NCBI RefSeq assembly: GCF_003815875.1
Contig: NZ_CP033924.1
Coordinates: 4,464,001-4,528,000, forward strand
Direction: 5' to 3'
DNA: 64,000 nucleotides
Source: Chryseobacterium lactis
GTDB lineage: Bacteria > Bacteroidota > Bacteroidia > Flavobacteriales > Weeksellaceae
Part shown: positions 22,901-32,141 of the stretch, in pieces
How the letters are laid out: every line of letters starts with the position of its first letter
Position numbering within the stretch: the stretch's first letter is position 1
Position numbers and translations under genes: made by a program
The notes under the pieces: generated by a model
The model's input: only the letters and a program-made list of their open reading frames with translations
Told to the model about the DNA's origin: nothing
Database searches by the model: none

Positions 22901-23524
22901 TTAGCGTTCGATAACCTCTATATCCTTATTTTCCACGACTGCAAATTTTTCAATATTGAAGCCCTGCGGATTATTGTCGGAACGAACGGAGTTGACGAGA
23001 TAGCAGGAAGTAATCAGGTTTCGCCTGGTTACATTGCTTGACCGGATGATGAACTGTTTGGCATAGGTACGCACTGCATACGGGTAGTTGTCGAAATTGC
23101 ACACCACACTATCTACCTCTATACGCTGCTGCACGTTCCCCGAAATGATGCGGCTGTAATAGCCTTTTTCCGACAAGTCTTTGTAGTAATCGAAAGCACT
23201 TTTATCGGCAAGGTTAAATGCCCGTTTCATATTGCTTTCAATAGCGTTCTTATCGGGGGCAAGCGTAAAGAAAAGTTCGTGAAATCTCCTGACGTGTTCT
23301 CTTGCTTCAACGGGCCGGTTGATGGCCGCATCCTGCGACAAGGCAAGCATCATGGATTTACCATTATCCAGTACATATATTTTTTGACGTTGTTCTTCTG
23401 CAAAGCGATAGGAACGCCATACGGCGTATCCTACCACACTGGTACAGAGAACAGCAAACACAATGGCATATAATCTTATCTGCCTAAAGCTGTTTTCGAT
23501 ATTTCTTAACGTTTTAAATTCCAT
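22901..23524 (-). CDS. traK: Conjugative transposon protein TraK (VirB8-like)
   Basis: 207 residues with a short cytoplasmic start, one membrane helix at about 18-36 (LYAIVFAVLCTSVVGYAVW) and a periplasmic domain with VREHVRRFHELFFTLAPDK and the C-terminal RNLITSCYLVNSVRSDNNPQGF. This is the TraK family of Bacteroidota elements, structurally like VirB8. It is 19 bases after TraJ. It is expected to bridge the inner-membrane complex of the secretion system. Confidence 0.92.
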   Translation of the reverse strand: MEFKTLRNIENSFRQIRLYAIVFAVLCTSVVGYAVWRSYRFAEEQRQKIYVLDNGKSMMLALSQDAAINRPVEAREHVRRFHELFFTLAPDKNAIESNMKRAFNLADKSAFDYYKDLSEKGYYSRIISGNVQQRIEVDSVVCNFDNYPYAVRTYAKQFIIRSSNVTRRNLITSCYLVNSVRSDNNPQGFNIEKFAVVENKDIEVIER

Positions 23525-23543
23525 TTTTTAGAATGATTAATGA

Positions 23544-24539
23544 TTATTTATTCATCAGTTTACCGCCGATGTTTCCAACTGTTGAGCCTGCGCCTGCTCC
23601 GGCGATGTTTCCGGCTTTCATTGCAGTTGTATTTACATTGCGGGTAAAGTTTCCTGCGCCTCCGGCTTGGATTACCCAACCTGTTACTGTCGGTATAGTG
23701 AAGTACCCGATGATGCCGATTATCATAAAAATGATGTACACGGTATTGCTCGTATCAGGTATATAGGTTGGGTCGGCAAGCATCGCTATATCCCTTTCTA
23801 AAATGAGGGATTGTATTCTTGCGAGCATTGAGCTGAACAAATCCGAAACAGGAAGCCACAGGTAAACGCTGACGTACCTGGTGAGCCATTGCGTAAGCGT
23901 GGACTGAAAGCCGTCCCATACGGAAATAGCAAAGGCTATTGGTCCAAGTATGGAGAGGACTATCAGGAAAAACGTTCGTATGGTATCAATGACCAAAGCC
24001 GCCGCCTGAAAGAGTATTTCCAGTAGATTACGAAACCAATCTTTTATAGCTTTCTCTATCTTGTAGGCTTGCCTGTCCATATACATACCCGCCATTGTAC
24101 CAATATCGGATGGCGACCAACCCAATTCATCCAGTTTTTTATCAAACTCTTCGTCTGATACCATATAGGCAGTTTCGGGGTTTCTGACCATTGCTTCGTA
24201 TTCCAATTGGTCTTTTTGCTGTTGAAGTTTATTCAGGTCAAGTACCTGGTCTTGCAGTATGGCATGGGTTCCGGTTACAACCGGTCTTAGCACCGCATTA
24301 ATGGTTCCCAATACGATGGTCGGGAAAAACATAATACACAATCCTAAAGCGAACGGGCGTAATAATGGAAACATATCGATAGGTTCGGCACGGCTTAAGG
24401 CCTGCCAAACCTTTAATGCCACATAAAACAACGCACCCAATCCTGCCAAACCCTTAGCAACAGCCGCCATATCGCCTGCAAGCGGCATCATATCGTCATA
24501 AAGCGACCGCAGGAGTTCGTGAAGATTATCCCATTCCAT
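23544..24539 (-). CDS. traJ: Conjugative transposon protein TraJ (VirB6-like)
   Basis: 331 residues with several membrane helices (for example LGALFYVALKVWQAL near 35, FALGLCIMFFPTIVLGTINAV near 70, TFFLIVLSILGPIAFAISVW near 185, and a TM near 255) and a glycine-rich C-terminus (NIAGAGAGSTVGNIGGKLMNK). It belongs to the TraJ family, an inner-membrane subunit comparable to VirB6. Starts 2 bases after the TraI stop. Confidence 0.9.
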   Translation of the reverse strand: MEWDNLHELLRSLYDDMMPLAGDMAAVAKGLAGLGALFYVALKVWQALSRAEPIDMFPLLRPFALGLCIMFFPTIVLGTINAVLRPVVTGTHAILQDQVLDLNKLQQQKDQLEYEAMVRNPETAYMVSDEEFDKKLDELGWSPSDIGTMAGMYMDRQAYKIEKAIKDWFRNLLEILFQAAALVIDTIRTFFLIVLSILGPIAFAISVWDGFQSTLTQWLTRYVSVYLWLPVSDLFSSMLARIQSLILERDIAMLADPTYIPDTSNTVYIIFMIIGIIGYFTIPTVTGWVIQAGGAGNFTRNVNTTAMKAGNIAGAGAGSTVGNIGGKLMNK

Positions 24540-24541
24540 TT

Positions 24542-25174
24542 TTACCAGTATTTTTGGTTAGCAGTTCCGTAGAGTTCAAGCACTCTTTTGGCATCGTTTT
24601 TCTTTTTCGCTCTCAAGTAGCTCACAGAAATGTTCTTATTGGTGTAGTAGCGTACCAAACTGTGATATTCCTTTACTTCTTTGTAAACCCTGTCTATGAT
24701 ATCCATACGTTCTTTGTCGTTCAGCGAAAGGCTTGAAGAGGTTACAATCTGCTTTAACTCTTTTAGTAGTTCGGCACTTTCATTGAGCAGTGCCGAATAG
24801 CCATTGCCGATAGCTACCAATTCCTGCGGTTTGAAATTTGGATCGTTCATCATTTTCCCGAAGTTGTTCACATACATTTCCGACACATCACCTACCAACA
24901 ATACCGTTTGTTGCACTTTGCGTGCATCTTTCACCAGGTTGTTGATGGCTTTCAACTTGTCGTAATACTCCTTGCCCTGTTCATACACTCTCTTCACTTC
25001 GTTGAAGTTTTTTACAACATTGCTCACAGTCGAAGAAGTCTGTATGATTTCGTTTGCAGAGTTGATGATACCCGAAGCCAGATTAGCCGGATCTGTTACG
25101 ACCCATTGGGCATTTGCTGACGGTGCTGCGGCAAGCATTAAGGCCGTACACACCAGATACAATACTTTTTTCAT
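24542..25174 (-). CDS. traI: Conjugative transposon protein TraI (DUF4141)
   Basis: 210 residues with a signal peptide (VLYLVCTALMLAAAPSANAQ) followed by a long helical periplasmic part rich in coiled-coil heptads (NEIIQTSSTVSNVVKNFNEV and so on). DUF4141/TraI proteins occupy this position in CTnDOT-like operons and are compared with VirB5-type pilus proteins. It lies 27 bases after the traG stop. Confidence 0.9.
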   Translation of the reverse strand: MKKVLYLVCTALMLAAAPSANAQWVVTDPANLASGIINSANEIIQTSSTVSNVVKNFNEVKRVYEQGKEYYDKLKAINNLVKDARKVQQTVLLVGDVSEMYVNNFGKMMNDPNFKPQELVAIGNGYSALLNESAELLKELKQIVTSSSLSLNDKERMDIIDRVYKEVKEYHSLVRYYTNKNISVSYLRAKKKNDAKRVLELYGTANQKYW

Positions 25175-25201
25175 TGTTCTTGAAATTTTAAATGTTAATG
25201 A

Positions 25202-25324
25202 CTATTGATTTGCTTTGTCACGCCTTTGCATTGCGATATGCTTAATGGCGAGTTCTACATTGCCGTCGAGTTCAGCAGCAAGCTGCATCACTTCTATTTT
25301 TTCGGTTTCTTCAGTCGTGTAGGC
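25202..25324 (-). CDS. traG: traG second exon (3' end of the VirB4-type ATPase)
   Basis: Reads AYTTEETEKIEVMQLAAELD and continues to a TAG stop at 25202-25204; these 40 residues are the usual C-terminus of TraG ATPases. Joining this to codon 794 of exon 1 (ending SLEEYL) restores the frame exactly and gives an 834-residue protein. Bases 25325-27810 between the exons are the group II intron. Confidence 0.85.
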   Translation of the reverse strand, partial: AYTTEETEKIEVMQLAAELDGNVELAIKHIAMQRRDKANQ

Positions 25325-25380
25325 GTAGGATAAGGACCCGGCGCCTTGCCATATTGACTATGGTAGGTTTCCAAGAACTC

Positions 25381-25421
25381 TCCCCCGAACCGTACGTACC
25401 TGTCTCCAGGTATACGGCTCT
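25381..25421 (-). ncRNA. Group II intron domain V
   Basis: Minus strand: a GAGCCGTATACC stem half, a GAGA-type loop region, and GTACGTACGGTTCGGG as the other half, carrying the catalytic AGC triad in GAGCCGT. It lies about 56 bases before the 3' splice site, as expected for domain V followed by domain VI. Confidence 0.85.
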
Positions 25422-25433
25422 CCATCAATTTAT

Positions 25434-27308
25434 TCAGTCTAACTTGCCTGCGTGTATCTTATCGTGGCATTTTGAGCATACTGCCAAGGTTTTTCTTCTC
25501 CTTGCACTCATTCGTTTTTCCCAGTCTTGCTTACCTTTCAGGTCTTTCAATTTGCGTATATGGTGCATTTCCAATTTCTCGTTGGCACCGCATAATTCGC
25601 ATTTCTGGTTTTGCGACCTTGTTATAAGGCTGTTTCTTCCCCCTGTAATGGTAACCGTGACGGGTAAACTATCCACGTAAGCACCACGGGCAGCTTTTTG
25701 GCGTTTGAAACCCTCTTTGTAAAAGCGTCTGTACATTATATCTCCTTTCCTGTCTTTGTAGGGAATGGAAAACACTCCGTTGATACATCTTTTAGTCTTT
25801 TCCTGACTGATTGAAGTTTGGTATTTAAGTGCATACGTTTTGTACATACTGTACTCCAAGATGTAAGATAATGACTGGACAAACGAGCTGTTGTTGGCAA
25901 TTGAGTAATAATTGTAAAAGCCCCGTATTTCAGCGTTGTACTGACTGATGATTTCTAAGTCATCCAAGTCTTTCATGTAATAGCGTGAGCGTGGTTTCCA
26001 AACTTCTGTGCCTTTTTCATTTACCAGTTTCATGGCATTATATCTCAGTAGCTTTTTCTTCATCACGTCTGCTGTGACACGGAGTACAACCTTATCTCCG
26101 AAACATCTTACGGTTCTACCGTGCTTATCTCTCTTGGATTCATCGGAGTTTCGCACGGAGACATCAAAGCCTAAGAATTTGGCTGGTTTCTTAGCATTAG
26201 TCACCAAAGTTTTTTCATCAGACAGTTCAAGTTTCAGTTTTTCATCAAGGTAAACCTTGATGTCTTCCTTTATCTTTTTGCAGTCTTCTTTGCTACCTAT
26301 GACCCCGATAAGAAAATCGTCCGCATACCTAACGTATTTTAACTTTCTGAAACTGCCATCCATCTTGTCATAAGCTGGATATTTGTCTCTTTCCTGTCTC
26401 GACTCTTTGATGTACTTAATCATCTGCTCTCTGACAGTTTCGTCTGTCTCACATTTGAGTTCCTTGGCCAAGCGGTATCGTCTCTGTTCGTGTAGCCTGT
26501 ACTGGCGTGTTGCCGTAGTTCTTTTACCCTTATCGAAGTCCTTGATATAATCCTTGACATATTTATCGAGTTTATCAAGGTAAATGTTGGCAAGGATGGG
26601 GCTTACAATCCCACCTTGCGGTGTGCCACTGTATGTTTTGTGGTACACCCAATCTTCAATATACCCTGCATTGAGGAACTTTCGTATCAACCGAATGAAC
26701 CTGCCGTCAACGATACGCTCCTTTAGGATACCAATCAATATTTCGTGATTGATATTGTCGAAGAAGCCTTTTATATCGCCCTCGATGAACCACCGTACAG
26801 CAGTGAATGACTGTTGGACGCTTAATAGGGCTGTGTGACAGCTTCTATTGGGTCGGAACCCATGTGAAGTATGCTCAAAGCTACCCTCATAAATTGCTTC
26901 CAATATCATTCTGATAACCTCCTGCACTAATTTGTCATCAAAAGATGGTATACCAAGCGGACGTTTCTTCCCGTTCTTTTTCGGAATGTATGTCCTCTTG
27001 GATGGGTTTGGCTGATAGGTCTCGTTTCGCAACGATGCAATCAGCCTTTCAATGCGGGATATACTCATTCCGTCGATGGTCTTTCCATCAACTCCTGCCG
27101 TCATATTGCCTACTTTACTGTAGATTTTCTGATAGGCGATAAAGTACATCTCTTCATTGAACAGAACCTTGTACAGCCTTTCGAACTTATAGTCCGTGTT
27201 TCCGCTGTGCCTTATTAGACTGTTCAATACTTTTTCTGGATTTCTCATAATGTCTCTCACATTTTCCGTTAATCGTATTAAACTAAATTGACTGTCTCCC
27301 TTCGCCAT
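25434..27308 (-). CDS. ltrA: Group II intron reverse transcriptase/maturase with HNH endonuclease
   Basis: 624 residues. The RT domain has NGKKRPLGIPSFDDKLVQEV, HGFRPNRSCHTAL, the PQGGIVSPILANIYL box and the catalytic YADD in VRYADDFLIG near residue 330. A maturase (X) region follows with NAEIRGFYNYYSIANN. The C-terminus is an HNH endonuclease (CELCGANEKLEMHHIRKLKD and CSKCHDKIH). It is the intron-encoded protein that splices the RNA and drives retrohoming by target-primed reverse transcription. All domains look intact, so the intron is probably active. An ORF of 180 codons on the opposite strand is a shadow of the RNA domains. Confidence 0.96.
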   Translation of the reverse strand: MAKGDSQFSLIRLTENVRDIMRNPEKVLNSLIRHSGNTDYKFERLYKVLFNEEMYFIAYQKIYSKVGNMTAGVDGKTIDGMSISRIERLIASLRNETYQPNPSKRTYIPKKNGKKRPLGIPSFDDKLVQEVIRMILEAIYEGSFEHTSHGFRPNRSCHTALLSVQQSFTAVRWFIEGDIKGFFDNINHEILIGILKERIVDGRFIRLIRKFLNAGYIEDWVYHKTYSGTPQGGIVSPILANIYLDKLDKYVKDYIKDFDKGKRTTATRQYRLHEQRRYRLAKELKCETDETVREQMIKYIKESRQERDKYPAYDKMDGSFRKLKYVRYADDFLIGVIGSKEDCKKIKEDIKVYLDEKLKLELSDEKTLVTNAKKPAKFLGFDVSVRNSDESKRDKHGRTVRCFGDKVVLRVTADVMKKKLLRYNAMKLVNEKGTEVWKPRSRYYMKDLDDLEIISQYNAEIRGFYNYYSIANNSSFVQSLSYILEYSMYKTYALKYQTSISQEKTKRCINGVFSIPYKDRKGDIMYRRFYKEGFKRQKAARGAYVDSLPVTVTITGGRNSLITRSQNQKCELCGANEKLEMHHIRKLKDLKGKQDWEKRMSARRRKTLAVCSKCHDKIHAGKLD

Positions 27309-27810
27309 GTACAGGGCTTTCCCCTGCTCGGACTACTACGGAGACTCCGTTGCCGTATCGGATATTCAGGAGCTTTTTCCATAGCCACGCCTGTGGCATT
27401 CCGACTTAGGCAATCCCCATTTAGACATACAGCAACTATTGGCACGTTAGATTGTCGGATGCGATGTTCGCCCTTTTCTGCTTATTGCAGTTACGTTGTG
27501 GTCTGTTTATGCTATCACTACTACCTGTCATTAGGATATTACCACAAAGTGACGTTGGTAACTGTCTTCCGTCACTGCCTAAGAACTGACCGTTCGGACT
27601 GTCGTTCAATCAATCAAGACTTCATCCTTATATCTAACTTTTCAACTCGCCATTCAGTCGCAACACGACAATTAGTTGACTTATGGCTTTTCCGACATGC
27701 TACACTCCCCGTCGGGTTTCCCGTTCGGATAAGTCGGCTGTTGATGGGCGTTATAAACACTTGCCCAGTGGTTGCCAAACCACATTCACTATATGCCCTT
27801 ATGGGCGCAC

Positions 27811-30192
27811 GAGGTATTCCTCCAAACTAACTTCGGTGGCATAGACTGCCGAGTGCGTACCACCTAAGCCAATCCAAACCTCCTTGTACAGTCGGCTGGC
27901 ATCGTTGTTCATATTAATGGAAAGCACCTGACCTTTCTCCTTATCGGTAAGTCCTAGCATTGCCTGTATATCATCGAACTTGTTCATATACTTGCGTTGG
28001 TCTAGGAGTATCTTGCAGTCGGAATTGTTGATGATACTTTCTTTCACAATAGGCGACTGGATAATGTCATCGACCTCTTGCGTTACGACAATTGCTTCAC
28101 CGAAAAACTTCCTAACCGTTTTGAAGAGATATTTTATATATTCCGCCATTCCTTCCTTCGCAATCGCCTTCCAGGCTTCTTCGATTAAGATGAGCTTACG
28201 GATACCTTTTAGCCTTCTCATTTTGTTGATGAAGACCTCCATGATAATGATGGTCACTATCGGGAATAAAATTTTGTGATCCTTGATGGCATCAATTTCA
28301 AACACGATGAAGCGTTTGGAAAGTAAGTCTAATTGCTTATTGGAGTTTAACAGGTAATCATATTCACCACCTTTGTAGTAAGGTTCGAGTACATTCAGGA
28401 AATTGGCAATGTCAAAGTCTTTTTCCCTTACCTGTTTTTCCTCCAATACCTTGCGGTAATCACCTTTTACATATTCATAAAAGCCATTGAAGGACGGATA
28501 CACATTCTCCGCTCTGATGCGTTCGATATACCCGCTTACTGCATTGGAAAGCGCAACTTCTTCTGAACGGGTTGGCGGCTCATCGTCACGTTTCCATAAG
28601 GTCAGTATCAAAGTCTTGATACTTTCCCGCTTCTCAATGTCGAACACGCCATCATCGGTATAGAATGGGTTAAAGGCAATGGGATTATCTTCGGTATAAG
28701 TGAAGTAAACACCGTCTTCGCCTTTGGTCTTCCCTTTAATGAGTTCGCATAAGCCCTGATAAGAGTTACCCGTATCTACCAACAGTACGTGTGCGCCCTG
28801 TTCGTAATACTGCCGTACCATATGGTTTGTGAAAAATGATTTACCCGAACCAGACGGACCAAGTATAAACTTATTCCGGTTGGTGATGATACCCCGCTTC
28901 ATTGGCAGGTCAGAAATATCCAAATGGATAGGTTTTCCAGTAAGCCTGTCGGCCATCTTGATACCGAACGGCGAGGGCGAATTGTGGTAGTTGGTTTCTT
29001 CCGTAAAGAAACACAGTGCAGGCTCAATAAATGTGTAAAAACTTTCTTCACTCGGAAAGTCGCCTGCATTGCCGGGCATACCTGCCCAGTACAAAGTGGC
29101 TACATCCGTGGTATTGTGGCGTGGCTTACATTCCATCAGCGCCAACGCACTACCGCAATCGTTCTTTAGCTGTTTCAGTTCCGAAGGGTCTTCTGACCAA
29201 GCCATAATGTTAAAGTGCGCACGGATAGAAGACAGCCCGAAGCTGTGGGCTTCGTTCAGGTACTTCTCTATCCACTCTTTGTTGATCTGGTTGGCACGGC
29301 TGTACCTTGCCAGTGAGTGCATATTCCTTGCGGACTTTTCAAACTTTTGTAAATTGTCTTCGCTGTTATCTAAAAATAAATACTGGTTATAGATATGGTT
29401 ACAGCTAAGGAGCAGACCTACAGGTGCGGCGAATGACAAACGGCAATCACTCCGGTCGGTAGAGAGCTTTTCAAAACGGGTATCTGCCGATACAGTTCCG
29501 GGTAGATCGTCTGTGTCAGAAAGCGTGTGCAGGCTTAGCCTCTTGTTTCCGATGCGTACTTCTTCTGTACCGAGCGCGATGTCCTGCATCGGTGTTCCTG
29601 CTTCCCTTGATAAAGTGAGATACTGCTCTAACAATCCCTGTGTGTCCTCCGTTCCGATAATCTCCTCTTCTGTAAGGCGTTTCAGGGTTATAAACCCGCT
29701 ATCGTTCACGATACGCTCAAACTGGGCCACCGCCTCCATGAAGTGGTGTATCGTTTCCTTGTTCCTGATTTCCTTTGGTATCAGTGTGCCTTTACAAAGC
29801 GAACTGAAGTTACTTTGCATCCGCATCCTATCCTTAGTAGTCTTGGTCAGGAATAGGTAGCAGTAATGGTTTAGAAACGGCCGCTCATTGAAATGGCGTT
29901 GGTAGGATTTTGATAAAAAACTCTGGTCTTCCATTGCCAAATCCGGCGAATAGCTTTCTTTGATGTACCAATCCTGTTTGTGAATGACCGTAAAATCAGG
30001 CAAGGTTTTAATCGCCTTGTGCCAGGCGGAATGTATCACTTCATACTCAACAGAAGCTACTGTGAACAGTTCCGGCAAACGCACTTCAAAACAAGTGGTA
30101 ATGTCTGCATCTTTGGAAAGAATGCAATTGTTCTCTACTGCCAACAAAGGAAATTTGTTTTCCAGTGTAGTGGTTTTTGCTACGTTTCTCAT
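27811..30192 (-). CDS. traG: TraG conjugation ATPase (VirB4-like), first exon
   Basis: 794 codons up to the intron. VirB4-type features: FEVRLPELF near the start, a Walker A site GPSGSGKSFF near residue 447, the FNPFYT stretch, and a Walker B region KLILIEEAWKAIAKEGMAEY, followed by QEVDDII. It powers assembly of and transport through the mating channel. The frame runs 3 more codons into the intron (VRP) and stops, which is why unspliced mRNA would give a protein lacking the last 40 residues. The start overlaps TraF by 4 bases. Confidence 0.94.
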
Positions 30193-30518
30193 ACGGTGTT
30201 CTGTTTAGGTGTGAATTTTAAATAGCGGTGTACAGGCTTGCGGCAAATGATATAGCGGGGGTGCCTTTTGTTTGCTGCAATTTTCATCAAGCCGTGTTCG
30301 CCGTACTTCCTGTTTAGCGAAAAAGTCTGCCATACAATGAGCGAAGCTCCACCTGCGCCAAGGAACAAGCAGATGTAGGAATTTACACCCGCCATATACA
30401 GTACCATCACGAAGATCAGCGTACCGAGCAGTCCGCCGGCGAAAATGAAAAGGTATTGCGCTTTGAGGCCCCTAAATTCCACCGTTCTTCCGATGCCTTT
30501 ATTGATATGATAATTCAT
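30189..30518 (-). CDS. traF: Conjugative transposon protein TraF (DUF4133)
   Basis: ATG 30518 (MNYHINKGIG) gives 109 residues; the frame is open to 30581 but that would overlap TraE. Features: HINKGIGRTVEFRGLKAQY, two membrane helices (LFIFAGGLLGTLIFVMVLY and YICLFLGAGGASLIVW), and a basic C-terminal tail. This is the DUF4133/TraF pattern, comparable to VirB3. It overlaps traG by 4 bases and follows traE by 11 bases. Confidence 0.92.
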   Translation of the reverse strand: MNYHINKGIGRTVEFRGLKAQYLFIFAGGLLGTLIFVMVLYMAGVNSYICLFLGAGGASLIVWQTFSLNRKYGEHGLMKIAANKRHPRYIICRKPVHRYLKFTPKQNTV

Positions 30519-30529
30519 AAGGCACAGGA

Positions 30530-30835
30530 TTAAAGGAAGAATGAGCGCAGGATAGTAGCTGCAACAATCAAGAAGATACACGCACCAAACCAGCTTGCGG
30601 CAGTTTTAGAAGTGTCGGGGTCGCCGGAGCTAAACTTGTTGTACACCTTAACGCCTCCGATGAGCCCAACCACCGCGCCGATGGCGTATATTAATTTGGT
30701 TGCGGGGTCGAAATAGCTTGTTACCATTTGGGTAGCTTCGTTGATACCTGCAGAACCATTTCCCTGTGCAAGAGCACCCATTGCTGACAACGTTGCCACT
30801 GCTGCCAGCAAAACTTTTTTTCTCTGTTTTTCCAT
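30530..30835 (-). CDS. traE: Conjugative transposon protein TraE (DUF4134)
   Basis: 101 residues with a signal peptide (VLLAAVATLSAMGALAQG) and two hydrophobic helices (LIYAIGAVVGLIGGVKVY and FGACIFLIVAATILRSFFL). This is DUF4134/TraE, the pilin-like (VirB2-like) subunit. It is the first gene of the second tra transcription unit: an intrinsic terminator and a repeat element separate it from the genes upstream. Confidence 0.92.
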   Translation of the reverse strand: MEKQRKKVLLAAVATLSAMGALAQGNGSAGINEATQMVTSYFDPATKLIYAIGAVVGLIGGVKVYNKFSSGDPDTSKTAASWFGACIFLIVAATILRSFFL

Positions 30836-30914
30836 AATTGAAACACATTAATTTGTTACTGTTTATCCCGCACCTTGCGAGCTTTCGGAACAAATGTCTA
30901 ATGGAAAAAGAGGC

Positions 30915-30966
30915 ATTGCCCTAAAGTGGCAGTCAGAGGAAGTATTTGGCCGCGAGTGGCATTACA
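30915..30966 (-). promoter_or_regulatory. 20-bp tandem element, site 2 of 5, upstream of traE
   Basis: GTGGCAGTCAGAGG, then AGTATTTGGCCGCGAGTGGCA: a diverged copy of the shared element. It shares CGAGTGGCA with site 4 and AGTATTTGGC with the site 4 sequence read on the minus strand. It lies 80-130 bases upstream of the traE start, where an operon promoter is expected. Confidence 0.55.
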
Positions 30967-30982
30967 GCAGATGCTTAGCCAT

Positions 30983-31015
30983 AAAAAAACGCCAAACTTT
31001 TTACGGTTTGACGTT
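30983..31015 (-). terminator. Intrinsic terminator inside the tra region
   Basis: Minus strand: AACGTCAAAC pairs with GTTTGGCGTT (one G-U pair) and is followed by a run of T residues, 20 bases after the stop of the 31035 gene. It splits the transfer genes into two units. Confidence 0.75.
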
Positions 31016-31034
31016 GGTTGACCAGGGAGGTATT

Positions 31035-32114
31035 CTACATTTTCCGCCCTTTTTTACTTTGTTGGTTCTGTGAGGTTTTAATGGGTTTGTTCTGCTGCTT
31101 TTCTCTTTTTAGTTGCGCTAAATTTTCTTTGATTTTTTGAGGAACATAGATGTCTTCCCATTTGGCTTGTTTCGCGGTAAAATTCATTTGTAATCCTGTT
31201 TCCCTCAACCCGTCTTTAAGATCGAATCCGTGCAGTCTGTTCCAACCTATCGGGTCCATTTTAATCTCGCTTGGTATTTCCACTACTACCAGATCTTTAG
31301 GAATTTTGGTAATGGTTTCATAGTCTATCTCACCCAATTCTTTTTTTTGACGATTATAGGGTATGACATATTTTTCAGTTGTATCATTGAAATAGTCTTC
31401 AATTTGGGAGAACCCAATACCATTGGATAAAAAATCATCTTTGGGCCTAAGTTTATCCATTCGCAAATCCACATAGAATGTGTGCTCCTCAATTTCAATC
31501 GTAGGTAACATCCCCTTGTTTACCCGCATGTCATAAGCTTCCTTAATCATTATATCCAAATCGCTATTTTGACGAATATAGTCAAGGGAGCAATTGTACT
31601 TACTGCTCATACCCGTCGGGTCAATATCGCCCATTCTTGGTACGGTAATAATAGCAAAGCTGTGTTTTCCGGTAATGTAGGCATCTATTCCATTTTCTGT
31701 TCTGTCTGCATCAAGGCGTTTGGAGTTTCTGTTGTACACAAACTCATAATGTGTACCATAGTCTTTCATCTCGTCAAAAAACAGTTTCCTTTCTTCAGGT
31801 CGGTATTTCTCGACTAATGCTAGTTGGTTTATATCGAAAAGATATTTAGTTCCGTCAATTTCGATTTCCGGCTTCCCTTCCAGCCAATCAATATAGCCCT
31901 TTGCGTCGTCAATATTATGAGGAAATGTCTTCCTACTTCCTGACATTTTGCTGTCGTCCAGTCCAACGATATACCCATATTCAGGAAAGTCCTCTTTTCG
32001 GTAGGTGATGATAAGATTGTCTGTAGACTTTTCCGGTACATTGTTCTTGTGACTTGCTATTATATGCCCTCTATATTCTTCCAGAATATAATCGGGATCA
32101 TCTTTTTTAATCAT
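31035..32114 (-). CDS. Hypothetical protein of the tra region, long paralogue
   Basis: 359 residues, soluble, with no signal. Its body has two related halves: PEIEIDGTKYLFDINQLAL then IDPTGMSSKYN in the first, and LPTIEIEEHTFYVDLRMDKL then MDPIGWNRLHGFDL in the second. Both are also found in the shorter neighbour at 32142, so the two genes are tandem paralogues. The first 80 residues are extra. The C-terminus is Lys/Gln-rich. Family not recognised; the location after traD suggests a transfer-associated or antirestriction role, which is only inference. Confidence 0.75.
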   Translation of the reverse strand: MIKKDDPDYILEEYRGHIIASHKNNVPEKSTDNLIITYRKEDFPEYGYIVGLDDSKMSGSRKTFPHNIDDAKGYIDWLEGKPEIEIDGTKYLFDINQLALVEKYRPEERKLFFDEMKDYGTHYEFVYNRNSKRLDADRTENGIDAYITGKHSFAIITVPRMGDIDPTGMSSKYNCSLDYIRQNSDLDIMIKEAYDMRVNKGMLPTIEIEEHTFYVDLRMDKLRPKDDFLSNGIGFSQIEDYFNDTTEKYVIPYNRQKKELGEIDYETITKIPKDLVVVEIPSEIKMDPIGWNRLHGFDLKDGLRETGLQMNFTAKQAKWEDIYVPQKIKENLAQLKREKQQNKPIKTSQNQQSKKGRKM

Positions 32115-32141
32115 AATTCTATACTTAAATTATTGCAATGA

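Larger units (their letters stand above)
25325..27810 (-). mobile_element. Group II intron inserted in traG, sense orientation
   Basis: On the minus strand the intron begins GTGCGCCC at 27810, the 5' consensus type of bacterial group II introns, and ends in AC at 25325. Domain V is recognisable at about 25381-25421 (GAGCCGTATACC, loop, then GGTACGTACGGTTCGGGG), and a reverse transcriptase-maturase gene sits in the domain IV position. Removing the intron restores the TraG frame. Length about 2,486 bases. The 500 bases between 27308 and 27810 are the RNA domains I-III. Confidence 0.93.

Noticed and set aside
25434..27308. Retron or diversity-generating retroelement as source of the reverse transcriptase
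   Set aside because: The gene has a maturase region and HNH domain, and a domain V and both intron ends are recognisable, so a group II intron is the right call.
27288..27830. A 180-codon frame on the + strand
   Set aside because: It lies across the RNA domains I-III of the group II intron and on the opposite strand; the intron explains the sequence.
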